Below are positions 19,101-24,200 of a stretch of 38,604 nucleotides of DNA, in pieces. The position numbers were made by a program, and so were the translations under genes. The DNA is taken from positions 1 through 38,604 of the forward strand of contig JAFTDF010000015.1 in NCBI GenBank assembly GCA_017454295.1. Direction: 5' to 3'. Origin of the DNA: Bacilli bacterium. GTDB taxonomy: Bacteria; Bacillota_I; Bacilli_A; RFN20; CAG-826. The notes beneath the pieces were generated by a model. That model was not told the DNA's origin. It worked only from the letters and a program-made list of their open reading frames with translations, and made no database searches. Numbering within the stretch: position 1 is the stretch's first letter; each line of letters opens with the position of its first letter.

Positions 19101-20855
19101 CTGCTTAAGACCGGTACTGCCGTAATCACGGCGACTCCGGCCGTCGCGGAAAACATTTATGTGCCTCAGGCCTATTTGGAAAATGCCGCTACCTATGCGA
19201 AGACCTATACGGTCAACGTCGTCGACGGCTACAACGTCTACAGCCACGATGCGATGCGCGCCGCTTATGCGGATACCTCTCTGGCCACCATCAACATTCT
19301 GAGTGACATCGAAGTTGAATTCGCCGCCTCCATGGTTCCTTATGTGGACTACGTTGTGGCGAAAAATGCCTCGAAAGATTCCGTTTTGCTAAAAGATAAC
19401 GATGCCTATCACGGCGACGTCGATATCGAAAACAACACCGCCGTGATGAAGTGGATTGACAAGACGGCCATCCCGACCGGCCATGATATTTGCCGTTATA
19501 AGAAGGTCGCCGAATCTTATGAAGGCTATAAGTTCTTGGCCATCGACGAAAATGGGAACGCCGGTGTCTGGTTTGCCTATGACGCGAATGGCGACTATTA
19601 CATCGATCATGGTGCCAAATGGGTCCAAAACATTTCCGGCGGTCACTTCAAGATCATAAATCAAAACGCTTCTTCGACGGACATCGCTACTTTTGAAAAG
19701 TACGGTTTGGAATTCGGCTACATCTATAACCGCTACAATAGTGGCGATACTTCGACCACTGAACTCACCATCAACGGGAACTACTATACCTTTGATGCCT
19801 CCAACCTCCGCTTTATCTACAGCTCTTATAAAGTCACGGCCAGCAGCAGTTGGGCGGCTGAATATAACATTCAAAACATCAACTCCGCCGTTTTTGCCAA
19901 CTATGGTCATGACGATGAAGCCACTGCCGAACACAATGAAGCTAACATCAACTTCAAGAACTTCACCCTCTATGGGAACACCGTCAATACCTCGAAGTAT
20001 TATTCGGGTAGCGAGGAGAACCTGAAGGAAGATATGGAGCAGCATTCCGGCGGCATCTTAGGTTTCGTTTCTCGGCCTTGGTCAAGTTGTGCAGACAACG
20101 TTTCGACGGATCCGAGTGATCCCGAATACATGCCTGCAAGCGAGGCTCTTTCCGGCGGTTACCATGTCCCCGGCGCTACGGCCAAGATCACGCTGAGTGG
20201 CGTCAATATTTATAACACCCTAATTGGTGTCCATAGTACGACTTACAGCGATCTTGATTATGTGCGTATCGACAACTCTTGGGCCAGTTCCATCTACTCG
20301 CACAGTGCCGCAACTGACAGTGTGATGAATATCAAAAACACGGTTATTGGCACCAGTGGCGGTCCAGCCATTGACATCGAAGATCAACTGTACAAATTTG
20401 ATCCGACTTTGAATATCGATTATTCAACCACCACGATGTCCAATATGGTCGGTGGCGAAGAACCGTGGTTCAAAGCCTATAAGATGGAAGTTACCGTCAT
20501 GGGCTTAAAGGGGAATTTCGAGACAATTGTGAAATCTGTCACCTCAGGCAAATACACGATGCTTCGTGAAGTTACTAATGCCGGTATAACGACCGAGCAA
20601 CTTAACTTTATCTTCTTTGGTCGAGTCCAAGATGGCGAAAAAGTAAAAGGAACATCCGATGTTGCTTATATCAACATACTTAACTTGCTCGACAGCTCTC
20701 AATTCGTCAATTCTGTGACACCTCCAACCAGCTTAACGGGAGGGGTGGAAACGACTTTCCTCTTTGGCGAAGAGCACTCTTATTTCTTCTTCAAACTTTA
20801 CATGCAGAAAGTTGGCGTAATGTATGGTTTGCTAGAGATCTTCCCGGTCAGTTAA
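7179..20855 (+). CDS. Giant InlB-B-repeat surface lipoprotein (4558 aa)
   Basis: A surface protein of 4558 residues, probably an adhesin or matrix protein. The signal peptide ends in lipobox LASC (Cys22). Residues about 27-3210 hold about 38 Listeria-Bacteroides (InlB B-type, Flg_new) repeats of 65-90 residues, each with a GYxFxGWY core and a closing LYAxW. The array is broken near residues 1630-1790 by a diverged block. Residues 3210-3600 are helical and Ala-rich. A last degenerate repeat precedes a fibronectin-III-like domain (about 3650-3747), and the end (from about 4010) is Asn/Ser/Tyr-rich with beta-helix character. It has no LPxTG, so anchoring is by the N-terminal lipid. AGAAAGGA at 7162-7169 supports the start. 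The frame is open throughout and the gene probably belongs to the preceding operon. Function is inferred from repeat type only. Confidence 0.93.
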   Translation: MKTKAAKLFTLLSLGISTLASCGGSNYDTKVIKFNTDGGTPIDDITVPWGKKFTSAEIPSTTKEGHTLVNWYADAQKTTAFTEAIIEADTTLYAKWSVNAYKVHYLDGDDTAKELYPVRSFNYGTDVALPTPTKTNVTFVGWYTSANRDVASLVSGTYKMPATDITLYAGWSNNYYDVTFAQNGDAVTGEMANVRLSYGGNVTLPANVFNRVGYTFAGWNTAPDGSGTAYANQGQITNFDHAGPLVLYAQWKANHYKVNFYDYNEKLADLQLEGDYRSQLVIPDSSSYVRARAGFEFQGWGTLAKTKDTSFNDAKLYYQVESGVATPLSFAQGKVAFDSGVALYEATALPLDYAIQGETNLFAIYTRKMVVISFVSEGGEAVEAVTGRYGQSVVLPTPVYAGHTFNGWYEEGASERYHGTDLTVVMPAEAVTLHAHWTLNQYKISFLTNTTPTSLPSVTLDYGAPLSDALPEASALSKPGYSLEGWAYSDQTPVLPTDTVPAKNITLSAQWSANELTVSYHAGEGTGETYVDVKTFGEEGYASLASIQDAGFACEGHDFKGWNTKEDGSGDDVLVLDAAYFAKSSSAIDLYAQWTVNKYTVNYHSGMDSIYIAPIKPDYGTALNQPPLAQNGYRFDGWFYDANFTQPVGENDTVPAHNVDLYGKWRANSLQVNYHANQGEGTVASTSHVYNQGDWTVLTSERFTRQGYTFGGWNTKADGTGSTISSLSLSQLTEVGGTLDLYAMWASNVLTIQYYGNGSTAGSMPAGGSEHVFEVGTWSVLPENGFIKQYHHFTGWKDADGNDVSELTANDFASGFVGGKKTIALYAQWAPNTIEIQYDDGEGQGVPQAQQKVYGEEGYKEISSVVPTLTGHTFSHWADGSGNRYDALTDASFATDQAVIALHAVYTKNGYKVNYVPGNGDEIHTITVEYQDAFDATVLPSLTRPGYDFVGWFYESGRQAKIDDLMPAEDITLTARWNAHKVALSYYPNATNPVSGMPEGIVLTYEEGDYLSLSDEVPSWQGFTFQGWNTKEDGSGETRTALTAEDFYGESLHAIDLYAQWAPNTMRVVFNANDAVGSTHAANVPNAVDHTYRGTNYGLDFLTDLSVPTRYGYTFGGYYRNPECTGDPVSALAEDDYAQIGGTMTLYAKWTAKTLSVEYRKGVVESEEDTVTNMPESLDKTFDQEGYAEISSVVPVREGFTFLGWFIAPFVDADQYRVQSFADAYASSSIILYAGWSENDYTVTYDAKGGTSVNTDTLNFQDEIQLPSTTRTGYTFDGWYYKDGPKAGTKVASGDKMPSQNLTLEAVWTVNTIALTYASNDAVGSTQATGMPASKDHVYGSEDYAALASVEPTRPGYTFGGWYRDAACSSNQKVTSLTGADFVSPTGTLTLYAKWTPVTINLHYHGNGANPAYEDAVSGRTFDSENWNVLTDAFAFAKDYYHRSGWVDVNNAPVTELTVADFSNPDQLDLHLYVNWVGNTLHVTYLANNDTEQSQAYDVVYGSENYKQLVSGSLFSKTGYSFAGWFIQDVGTIEEIDDSRFAIDDASLELKASWTINQYALTSIYDNGQDDGVNQVTYGQSLAAYLSAPAKTGYAFVKWVYASGEEEGEEVLPTDTMPAEGVSIRAIWVEDYVTLTVNANLEDPEALGTYRQNYDTFLYQNTYKTNQVVDFAPISSAILAAFPNFEFASAVPTEITMFAEGNTLSLNLSLIRRSVSFISGSDEIAAYQVAHGTHVLHDNALDAAVAALIPTGHTAQYKVGESTYASYTDIIATGDLVIEVVAQVNTNALTVHASGGKFASNNQGTRAYDSFAYGTSFDEVEVPTYLGYSFAGWYLDSSYDTPAVSMGDDQTTIYAKWTANRITLVYDAGLGSGAPASSNRTFGASGYLALSSDTPIREGYDFAGWFRDSEGSGDPVEVLSNNDFATNGATVTLYAKWVIRQHSISYDSKGGPLVDATDPLDYGTVIGESRLPQIAKDGYLFSGWFYENGTPVAATDAIPDADLLLVAHWQAKTLQVIYHLNDGSEITDTVNLTYDGEGYAAPSAAIFARTGYTFGNWYGNAETTGDAISDLTASYVNAENTLHLYAKWNANTLTVRFHAMGGTGTMEEINKAYGESGAMNVPNNGYAKTGYHFTSWYRSETPSEETKVNGFTDADYAASANVIDLYAGWEANLYTLAYVTEVSSAPVSVKVAYEEAIGASRVTPLAQDGYTFDGWFIDEQCLNQATSATKMALDGLTLYAKWTAHTLTIIYDGNGATAGSEDSSERTYSVSGEAWSEIPTSTGYTKTNYHFAGWKDEAGHDVTALTVDDFAAASGELHLIAQWEANSINIVYHANGKTATGMPASASSTYGATGYDAISDATPSVAHYRFDGWFRSQEGGVALTNLANADFAEDGATITLYAHWTAYSLNVVYQGNGEGATNLPESVLRTYGEEGYTVIPTTEATRSYYRFDGWYDNAEGKGDPVTALDDTRFVGVGATLNLYAKWTAYSINLSYDLNGGSASIPASTNTYDQIGYTALTDVVPTRAGYTFDGWYRDLSDANSKITALANSDFTSVGKAMTLYARYLAHTIDVTYNGNGASSGAMALEHKVYSDDPASLSWQAISENAYSHTGYHFVGWNTKADGTGKAYAPSDFATAFAFADFETELYQQITLFAQWEANTLTVFYHKNDGSVLTPTQIDLTYDVGGYKQVASSDLFGRLGYDFTFWYADPEDPDSKVTAFGDSYYSNEANTIHLYAGWQVQVYTLTYDTAGGTHQNSAEIAFNENLILPSVSKDGYVFSGWYYVGGTEDGEPVSASDKMPASNVTIIAHWTAKSIHVVYRDGQGNEADSDHTYDPVSESWKALSANAFAKTGYYWAGWKQGENAKEALALADFLAFEGQSTTITLDAIWAPKVLHILFQGNYGQGSMDEATFTYGEGTYLGTIDCLFHRPGYHFTGWADKDDNPFAAITASTYAEAEQTITLYAQWAVNTLKVSYNANGATGTVADSDHTYDPDSNIWTILSASEFAKTYYHFDGWYRNAECTGEAVKVLTIDDLSFDDVTQSNGTLTLYAKWAPNLVTVVYNGNGADGDEVANTRHFYGEEGYLALTEVEPTRTGHEFLGWNLASDGSGEAVAALTDAAFLANNGVVSLYAQWSVKSYELSYESNGGDAVAKVTVEYGTPLGNERLPIIAKLGYTFLGWYFDADFKEEAYNVTTMPARNATLYAKWVASKDLVYYAEGVALYNAGEVNLDSDFHDYVKGLYYAAESYHYIYGVLQEGVVGNQLTLGTLIAYIKTYVATSGHTNEDLVAKGLLSNAISNASLIDNLVAAYNAAKGDREKFITMMVMGIMNDVAPEDALLYLSCFNGASGDFQGFVTAMLEQAGKQTTKDATTLAQAYMDSGESRDDFIAIMVTNETLPAATAKALLALYKADQATYEAEGGQSAYGAKLIQEGYASDLETATALTTAIFTVAGAIAIYDAAEGDETAFAQAMTAKGATAEEIQKLYSVFYAFAMISGDITAAYRGVTQIKAIISAYDNTSSKADFVNAIKGDVGEENANMLYSLFDARDTIAYAKGYYQTVVDGLAGLPIEKNAEYYGIVSEATDKEKLEVAATWTSEKRQASLDAYLYYEDSAFDPIPQQDNYYFDSWKLSETETEVQKTAVWVYKLPQVTGLSQTHTSTSVTFVWDSVKNAANEADPNVWGYQIKIYRKSQLFKEINQYGVENCSYTVEHLEEGERVDIEVVALFKASDGSIRLNSYSRTVHSLIDGRELTVPAHPLSSDVASYSYVNNEAAAIDFDNVTAGAYYYIEDRGDHKDLYLFSECSYQFPGRTIVSSDETVAKPQGDVLNVTSKLPPSGTITITIGGTDYVAHINPLLNNLDLGKSIKSYQEAVVSGNVGLDTDPDVYYGTAKEALTVGLAKKNVAENSSYRKSDYQAEIGDDRYYNGVKLDVVAKSSTGATIDNANFKYDVAIEGWTLGTDYLYDTETTSLYLLKTGTAVITATPAVAENIYVPQAYLENAATYAKTYTVNVVDGYNVYSHDAMRAAYADTSLATINILSDIEVEFAASMVPYVDYVVAKNASKDSVLLKDNDAYHGDVDIENNTAVMKWIDKTAIPTGHDICRYKKVAESYEGYKFLAIDENGNAGVWFAYDANGDYYIDHGAKWVQNISGGHFKIINQNASSTDIATFEKYGLEFGYIYNRYNSGDTSTTELTINGNYYTFDASNLRFIYSSYKVTASSSWAAEYNIQNINSAVFANYGHDDEATAEHNEANINFKNFTLYGNTVNTSKYYSGSEENLKEDMEQHSGGILGFVSRPWSSCADNVSTDPSDPEYMPASEALSGGYHVPGATAKITLSGVNIYNTLIGVHSTTYSDLDYVRIDNSWASSIYSHSAATDSVMNIKNTVIGTSGGPAIDIEDQLYKFDPTLNIDYSTTTMSNMVGGEEPWFKAYKMEVTVMGLKGNFETIVKSVTSGKYTMLREVTNAGITTEQLNFIFFGRVQDGEKVKGTSDVAYINILNLLDSSQFVNSVTPPTSLTGGVETTFLFGEEHSYFFFKLYMQKVGVMYGLLEIFPVS
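7260..16806 (+). repeat. Array of about 38 InlB-B-like repeat coding modules
   Basis: Tandem in-frame modules, each about 200-280 nt, recognisable at DNA level by recurring segments encoding Y-T-F-G-G-W and L-Y-A-K-W. I counted module ends by the closing Trp/Tyr motif and found 38. The units are diverged from one another, not near-identical, which suggests an old array rather than recent amplification. Confidence 0.85.
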
Positions 20856-20873
20856 CCTGTCTTGGAGAACTTG

Positions 20874-20900
20874 AAGCGGCGTCCTATGCGGATGCCGCTT
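20874..20900 (+). terminator. Rho-independent terminator after the giant lipoprotein gene
   Basis: AAGCGGC (20874-20880) pairs with GCCGCTT (20894-20900) and is followed by TTCTATTT. It lies between two converging genes and may stop transcripts from both sides. Confidence 0.65.
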
Positions 20901-20902
20901 TT

Positions 20903-21859
20903 CTATTTCAACAATGGGTCGATGATGCGGTGGAAAAAGATAGGATCTGCCACTTTGATGATGGATGTGGCTTTGCTTCCGGAATCTTTGCTGGACGAAC
21001 CACAGAGGTAGATGGATTCTTCCTTATTTCCGTAATCCAGCGCGATGTAGCGGTCGTGCACTTGGTTATTGGAAGGAAGCGTCACCAAGGCAATGCCCGC
21101 ATCTTTTAGGAAATCATCGATATCGGTTTGGGAGATGCCGTCTTTGGCGACGTTATCGGAGATGATCGTAACGGTCACGCCCGGCTTACAGGATTTGAGA
21201 TGACGGAGCGTTTTCACGTTGATGTAATCATCGATGAGGATGATATTGGTTTTCGCGGATGCATAGATGGATTGATAGGCAAGATCCGCTTCGATACGTT
21301 CTCCTCCGAGGATGACGAATTGCTTGAAGTTGGCTGGATCTTGGAATCGATCCATCATCACATCAAGTTTGGATTCGATGACACCAATCCGGGCTTTTTC
21401 CAGAGCAAAGTCTTTTGATAGACTCTCGAACTCCGTTCTGCTTACCAGATAGGGATTTGATAAGAAATGGTCCTTCATTGCCTTAAATAGACGGATGAGG
21501 GCTTTGCTCTGCCGAACGGCGAGATCGCCCTTGAGGACGGTCATCAGCATATAGATGCCTTGTTCGGTGAAAGCTAATGGCATAGTTGCACGCCCGCCCC
21601 TAATGCCTTTTGTTTGAAAACTTGTCGCCATTTTCCTCGATTTTGATATCGCGGCCATCTCTTCCAGACTTAATCTGAACAGGAAATCATCATCAAACTT
21701 CTTTGCGTTGTTTTTGACTTGCTGATTAAAGGAGCTCGTAGAGTAGCCGTATATTCTGGCCAGGTCGAAGTCGAGCATGACCTTCTGGCCGCGTATTTCG
21801 TAGATGAGGTCTTCGATGTTTTCTTCATTCAAAATCATAATTTCATTTTTCTTTTCCAT
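20903..21859 (-). CDS. ORF6N-domain protein with C-terminal PLD-like domain
   Basis: A 318-residue protein. Residues about 8-125 match the ORF6N domain of phage- and plasmid-type DNA-binding proteins (IRGQKVMLDFDLARIYG, FTEQGIYMLMTVLKGD). A helical linker follows, then a C-terminal domain with HDRYIALD, an HxRx4D form of the phospholipase-D/nuclease motif, and GSSSKDSGSKATSI. This pairing is seen in other ORF6N proteins. A single such motif would require a dimer for catalysis, and Arg replaces the usual Lys, so activity is uncertain. AGGAGG lies 7 nt before the ATG at 21859; the longer start at 21913 has no such support. It is isolated between a terminator and a long structured non-coding region on its own 5' side. 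A role in mobile-element biology or defence is inference. Confidence 0.88.
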   Translation of the reverse strand: MEKKNEIMILNEENIEDLIYEIRGQKVMLDFDLARIYGYSTSSFNQQVKNNAKKFDDDFLFRLSLEEMAAISKSRKMATSFQTKGIRGGRATMPLAFTEQGIYMLMTVLKGDLAVRQSKALIRLFKAMKDHFLSNPYLVSRTEFESLSKDFALEKARIGVIESKLDVMMDRFQDPANFKQFVILGGERIEADLAYQSIYASAKTNIILIDDYINVKTLRHLKSCKPGVTVTIISDNVAKDGISQTDIDDFLKDAGIALVTLPSNNQVHDRYIALDYGNKEESIYLCGSSSKDSGSKATSIIKVADPIFFHRIIDPLLK

Positions 21860-21902
21860 TTGTATGCCTCCTAGAGTTTTGCTTCTTCGGTGTCCTGTTG
21901 GC

Positions 21903-22648
21903 ATCGTTATCAAAAATTTTGATTTCGATCCCTTTTGTTTCGGCTTTTACGACGGTTTGTCCTTGTGATTCCTCCCTTTCACATCAAGACTATTTCCAAC
22001 TTGATGCCCCGGTTTTTGACGCAAATATATCATTTGTTATCTTCTAAAGAAGATATAGTTCCATTTGCCTCCTCCTTACCCAACATTCCTGAACCATAAA
22101 GCTGATGGAAGGTTTTTGCTAAAGAGGACGCGAAACATCGTGATCACATTTTTTGATATCGATTCTGCCGGTTCCTGGCTAAAAGGCCAATAAGACCTCC
22201 TAATTTGTCCAGCCAGCCTGTTAAGATTGGAATACCAATTTGGTGAAAAAACATCGATGACATCGGTGAGGTAAAATTGTTTGACCTCACGAAAAAAGCA
22301 TTATCAGTAGCTCGCTTTGGGGTTTGTTCTTTTCTTTCTTCGGGGATAGGGTTCTTTCGTTTGACCTCTTTAACTTGATATCAAAATTTTAGATTTCAAG
22401 ATCTTATGGCCTTGTTGGTAAACGCTAATAATCTCTGGCTATAAAACCGGCGATCACTTTTTCGGCAACCAAGTTGAAGATTTTGCGGTCTCACAATTTG
22501 TGACCTCAAGAAGAAGCACTGAAGTGTCTTCTCCTCTCTAAACGACGGAAAGTGTCGATTGCATCGGTGTTATCAATTTTTTTGATTTCACCAAAACGGT
22601 GAACCCGAAATCGTCGGAATCTCGTGATGTGAAAAATCTGCACATCAC
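21903..22648. repeat. Array of seven related hairpins with covarying stems
   Basis: Seven inverted repeats lie at 21903-21929, 22137-22163, 22266-22290, 22374-22400, 22487-22505, 22566-22592 and 22624-22648. Four are exactly 27 nt and share one plan: a 4-bp outer stem, a 2-nt bulge on each side, and a 15-nt core close to ATCAAAAATTTTGAT. Their outer stems are ATCG/CGAT, ATCG/CGAT, CTTG/CAAG and GGTG/CACC, so both arms change together. The third and seventh are 25 nt with GTGA/TCAC outer stems (7 and 8 bp in all); the fifth is shorter (GGTC/GACC). The compensatory changes argue for a selected fold, either in RNA or as protein-binding sites. No known class was recognised. Confidence 0.6.
22044..22064 (-). 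other. Possible six-codon leader peptide
   Basis: AAGGAGGAGG followed closely by ATG opens a frame coding for MELYLL and then TAG. The stop lies in the hairpin 22039-22054. It has the form of a translated leader controlling downstream expression, but so short a frame can arise by chance. Confidence 0.2.
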
Positions 22649-22816
22649 CAATCGTATCTTGTTTGCTGGCCCGACCGACAGTCAGACGGCTTGAAGTGCC
22701 TTTGGCCCATTAGACCGTTCCTGTTAAGGCAACGACCTCCTTTCTTTTTGGAACACATAAAGACGTTCTTCGCTTTCTTATACGTAGGAAAGGGCCCGTT
22801 TTGAGAACAAAATGTA

Positions 22817-22830
22817 TAAAACTAGTTTTA
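22817..22830. repeat. 14-nt perfect palindrome upstream of the rnf promoter
   Basis: TAAAACTAGTTTTA lies about 30 nt before the rnf -35 box. It could be a regulator-binding site for the Rnf operon or for a transcript leaving in the other direction. Confidence 0.35.
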
Positions 22831-22857
22831 AATGCTTATTACTTCTTTGCCAGACTC

Positions 22858-22886
22858 TTGTCCAGCCCTTCGGGCTTGGCTAAAAT
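22858..22886 (+). promoter_or_regulatory. Rnf operon promoter, leaderless start
   Basis: TTGTCC (22858-22863), a 17-nt spacer and TAAAAT (22881-22886). The expected start of transcription falls at about 22893-22896, on or just before the rnfC ATG, and no ribosome site exists. The spacer contains a GC hairpin (22864-22876, AGCCC/GGGCT) and a second hairpin (22878-22892, GGCTA/TAGCC) spans the -10 box, so these may be DNA-level control sites. Confidence 0.6.
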
Positions 22887-22895
22887 ATAGCCACA

Positions 22896-24200
22896 ATGAT
22901 TGCGCGTAGTACCGTCATTCATGATACGAAGGGGCTTTTAGATGCCCTTCCTACTCTAAAACTAGACGTCCCAGATGATGTTTTTTTGGCCACTGGGAAT
23001 GCCCGCTGCGCCAAAGCGGAAGTCTTCGTCAACGAAGGCGACCATGTCTATCTTGGCCAAGTGATTGGGATGCGCGATGGCGGCTTTTTCAAGCAGCCGA
23101 TCCACGCGACGGTTTCCGGGACCTTCACGGGTTATGAGGAACATTATCACCGTAACGGCAAGATGACCAAGTTCATCCGCCTCCATAATGACCACAAGGA
23201 CGAATGGGATCCTTCCCTCCAACCCCGTAGCGATGAGGAAATCGCCAAGTTGACTCGTAAAGACTTTGTGGAAATCCTCCAGCAAAACGCAATGGTCGGT
23301 TTAGGTGGATCTTCTTTCCCCACCCATGTCAAATTCAATCACGATAAGCCTATCAACGTGATTTTGATTAACGCCATCGAATGCGAGCCTTATATCACCT
23401 CCGATATCCGTTTGATGAATGAGGAAATCGAAAAGATTATTCAGGGTATCCTCCTCATTCAACAGGCGTTTTCCTGCAAAAAGGCCCTAATTTGTATCAA
23501 AAAGAAACATGGTAAGCTCTGCCGTGTCTATGAAGAATATCTCCGGCGTTATCCCGATTCCGGCATCGAAGTGTGCCGGGTGGGGAACTTCTATCCCCAA
23601 GGCTGGGAAATCGCGATGATCAAATCCGCTTTGGGCATCGATATCCCCTCGGGTCACTTGCCTAGCGAATACGGCATCGCCAATTTCAACGTCTCCACCG
23701 CCTGGGGGATTTATGACGCCGTGAAATTAAATCGCCCCGTCGTCGAACGCCGCATTTCCGTTTCTGGCGATGCGGTGAATTACCCTTCCAACTTCAATGT
23801 TCGAGTGGGTACTCCCTTACGCTTCCTTTTGGAGAAGTGTGGTGGTTATCGCCATCCCGATAAAGATAAGACCATCATCCTTGGTGGCCCGATGATGGGC
23901 GCCTCCATGCCTAGCGATGATTGCATACTCACCAAGACCGTGACATCCGTTTTGGTCTTCGATTACGAAGAGGCCCCCGAATCGCCTTGTATCCGGTGCG
24001 GGTCTTGCGTCTATTCCTGCCCCACCGGGTTGGAGCCCAAACAAATCATGGATGCCGTGAAGGCGTTTGATAAACCCCGAATGAAAGCGCTCAATCCTTT
24101 GAAGTGCATCGAATGCGGTTTGTGCACCTATGTTTGCACGTCCCATATCCGGGTGACCGATTATGTGCGGAGGGCGAAGGTCTTCGCGAAAATGAAATGA
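22896..24200 (+). CDS. rnfC: Rnf complex subunit RnfC
   Basis: A 434-residue membrane-associated subunit of the ion-pumping ferredoxin:NAD+ oxidoreductase, the part that meets NAD(H). The N-terminal barrel is followed by the Rossmann-like FMN/NADH region (GLGGSSFPTHVKF, NAIECEPYITSD), an SLBB-like part with GGPMMGASM, and two [4Fe-4S] motifs: C365, C368, C371, C375 and C404, C407, C410, C414. Length is typical of clostridial RnfC. It is first in the operon and its stop overlaps rnfD by ATGA. Translation probably starts on a leaderless mRNA, since the -10 box is only 9 nt before the ATG. Confidence 0.97.
   Translation: MIARSTVIHDTKGLLDALPTLKLDVPDDVFLATGNARCAKAEVFVNEGDHVYLGQVIGMRDGGFFKQPIHATVSGTFTGYEEHYHRNGKMTKFIRLHNDHKDEWDPSLQPRSDEEIAKLTRKDFVEILQQNAMVGLGGSSFPTHVKFNHDKPINVILINAIECEPYITSDIRLMNEEIEKIIQGILLIQQAFSCKKALICIKKKHGKLCRVYEEYLRRYPDSGIEVCRVGNFYPQGWEIAMIKSALGIDIPSGHLPSEYGIANFNVSTAWGIYDAVKLNRPVVERRISVSGDAVNYPSNFNVRVGTPLRFLLEKCGGYRHPDKDKTIILGGPMMGASMPSDDCILTKTVTSVLVFDYEEAPESPCIRCGSCVYSCPTGLEPKQIMDAVKAFDKPRMKALNPLKCIECGLCTYVCTSHIRVTDYVRRAKVFAKMK

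Larger units (their letters stand above)
21860..22857 (-). ncRNA. Long structured non-coding region, candidate large RNA or complex leader
   Basis: About 1 kb without a plausible gene, richer in A and T than its surroundings. Besides the seven-hairpin array it holds further stems: 22039-22054 (ATCTTC/GAAGAT), CTGGCT near 22175 pairing with AGCCAG near 22211, 22226-22239 (ATTGG/CCAAT), 22512-22532, and TCACC/GGTGA at 22588-22602, which would compete with the sixth array hairpin. Read on the minus strand, towards the ORF6N gene, it contains several Shine-Dalgarno-like AGGAGG motifs (near 22730, 22195, 22070 and 21868). It could be a large structured RNA, a long leader of the ORF6N gene, or remnants of duplicated gene starts. 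Strand and boundaries are unproven. Confidence 0.35.

Noticed and set aside
21903..22648. CRISPR array
   Set aside because: The repeated units are hairpins of unequal spacing and diverged sequence, with no uniform spacers and no cas genes nearby.
21903..22648. Integron attC array
   Set aside because: Hairpin units lack the GTTRRRY core sites and there are no cassette genes between them or an integrase in the window.
22545..22700. Minus-strand frame of about 60 codons with repeated G-[DE]-[VI]-[QK] peptide patterns
   Set aside because: No start codon or ribosome site fits it, and the peptide repeats follow from the hairpin sequence family; a structural cause is more likely than coding.
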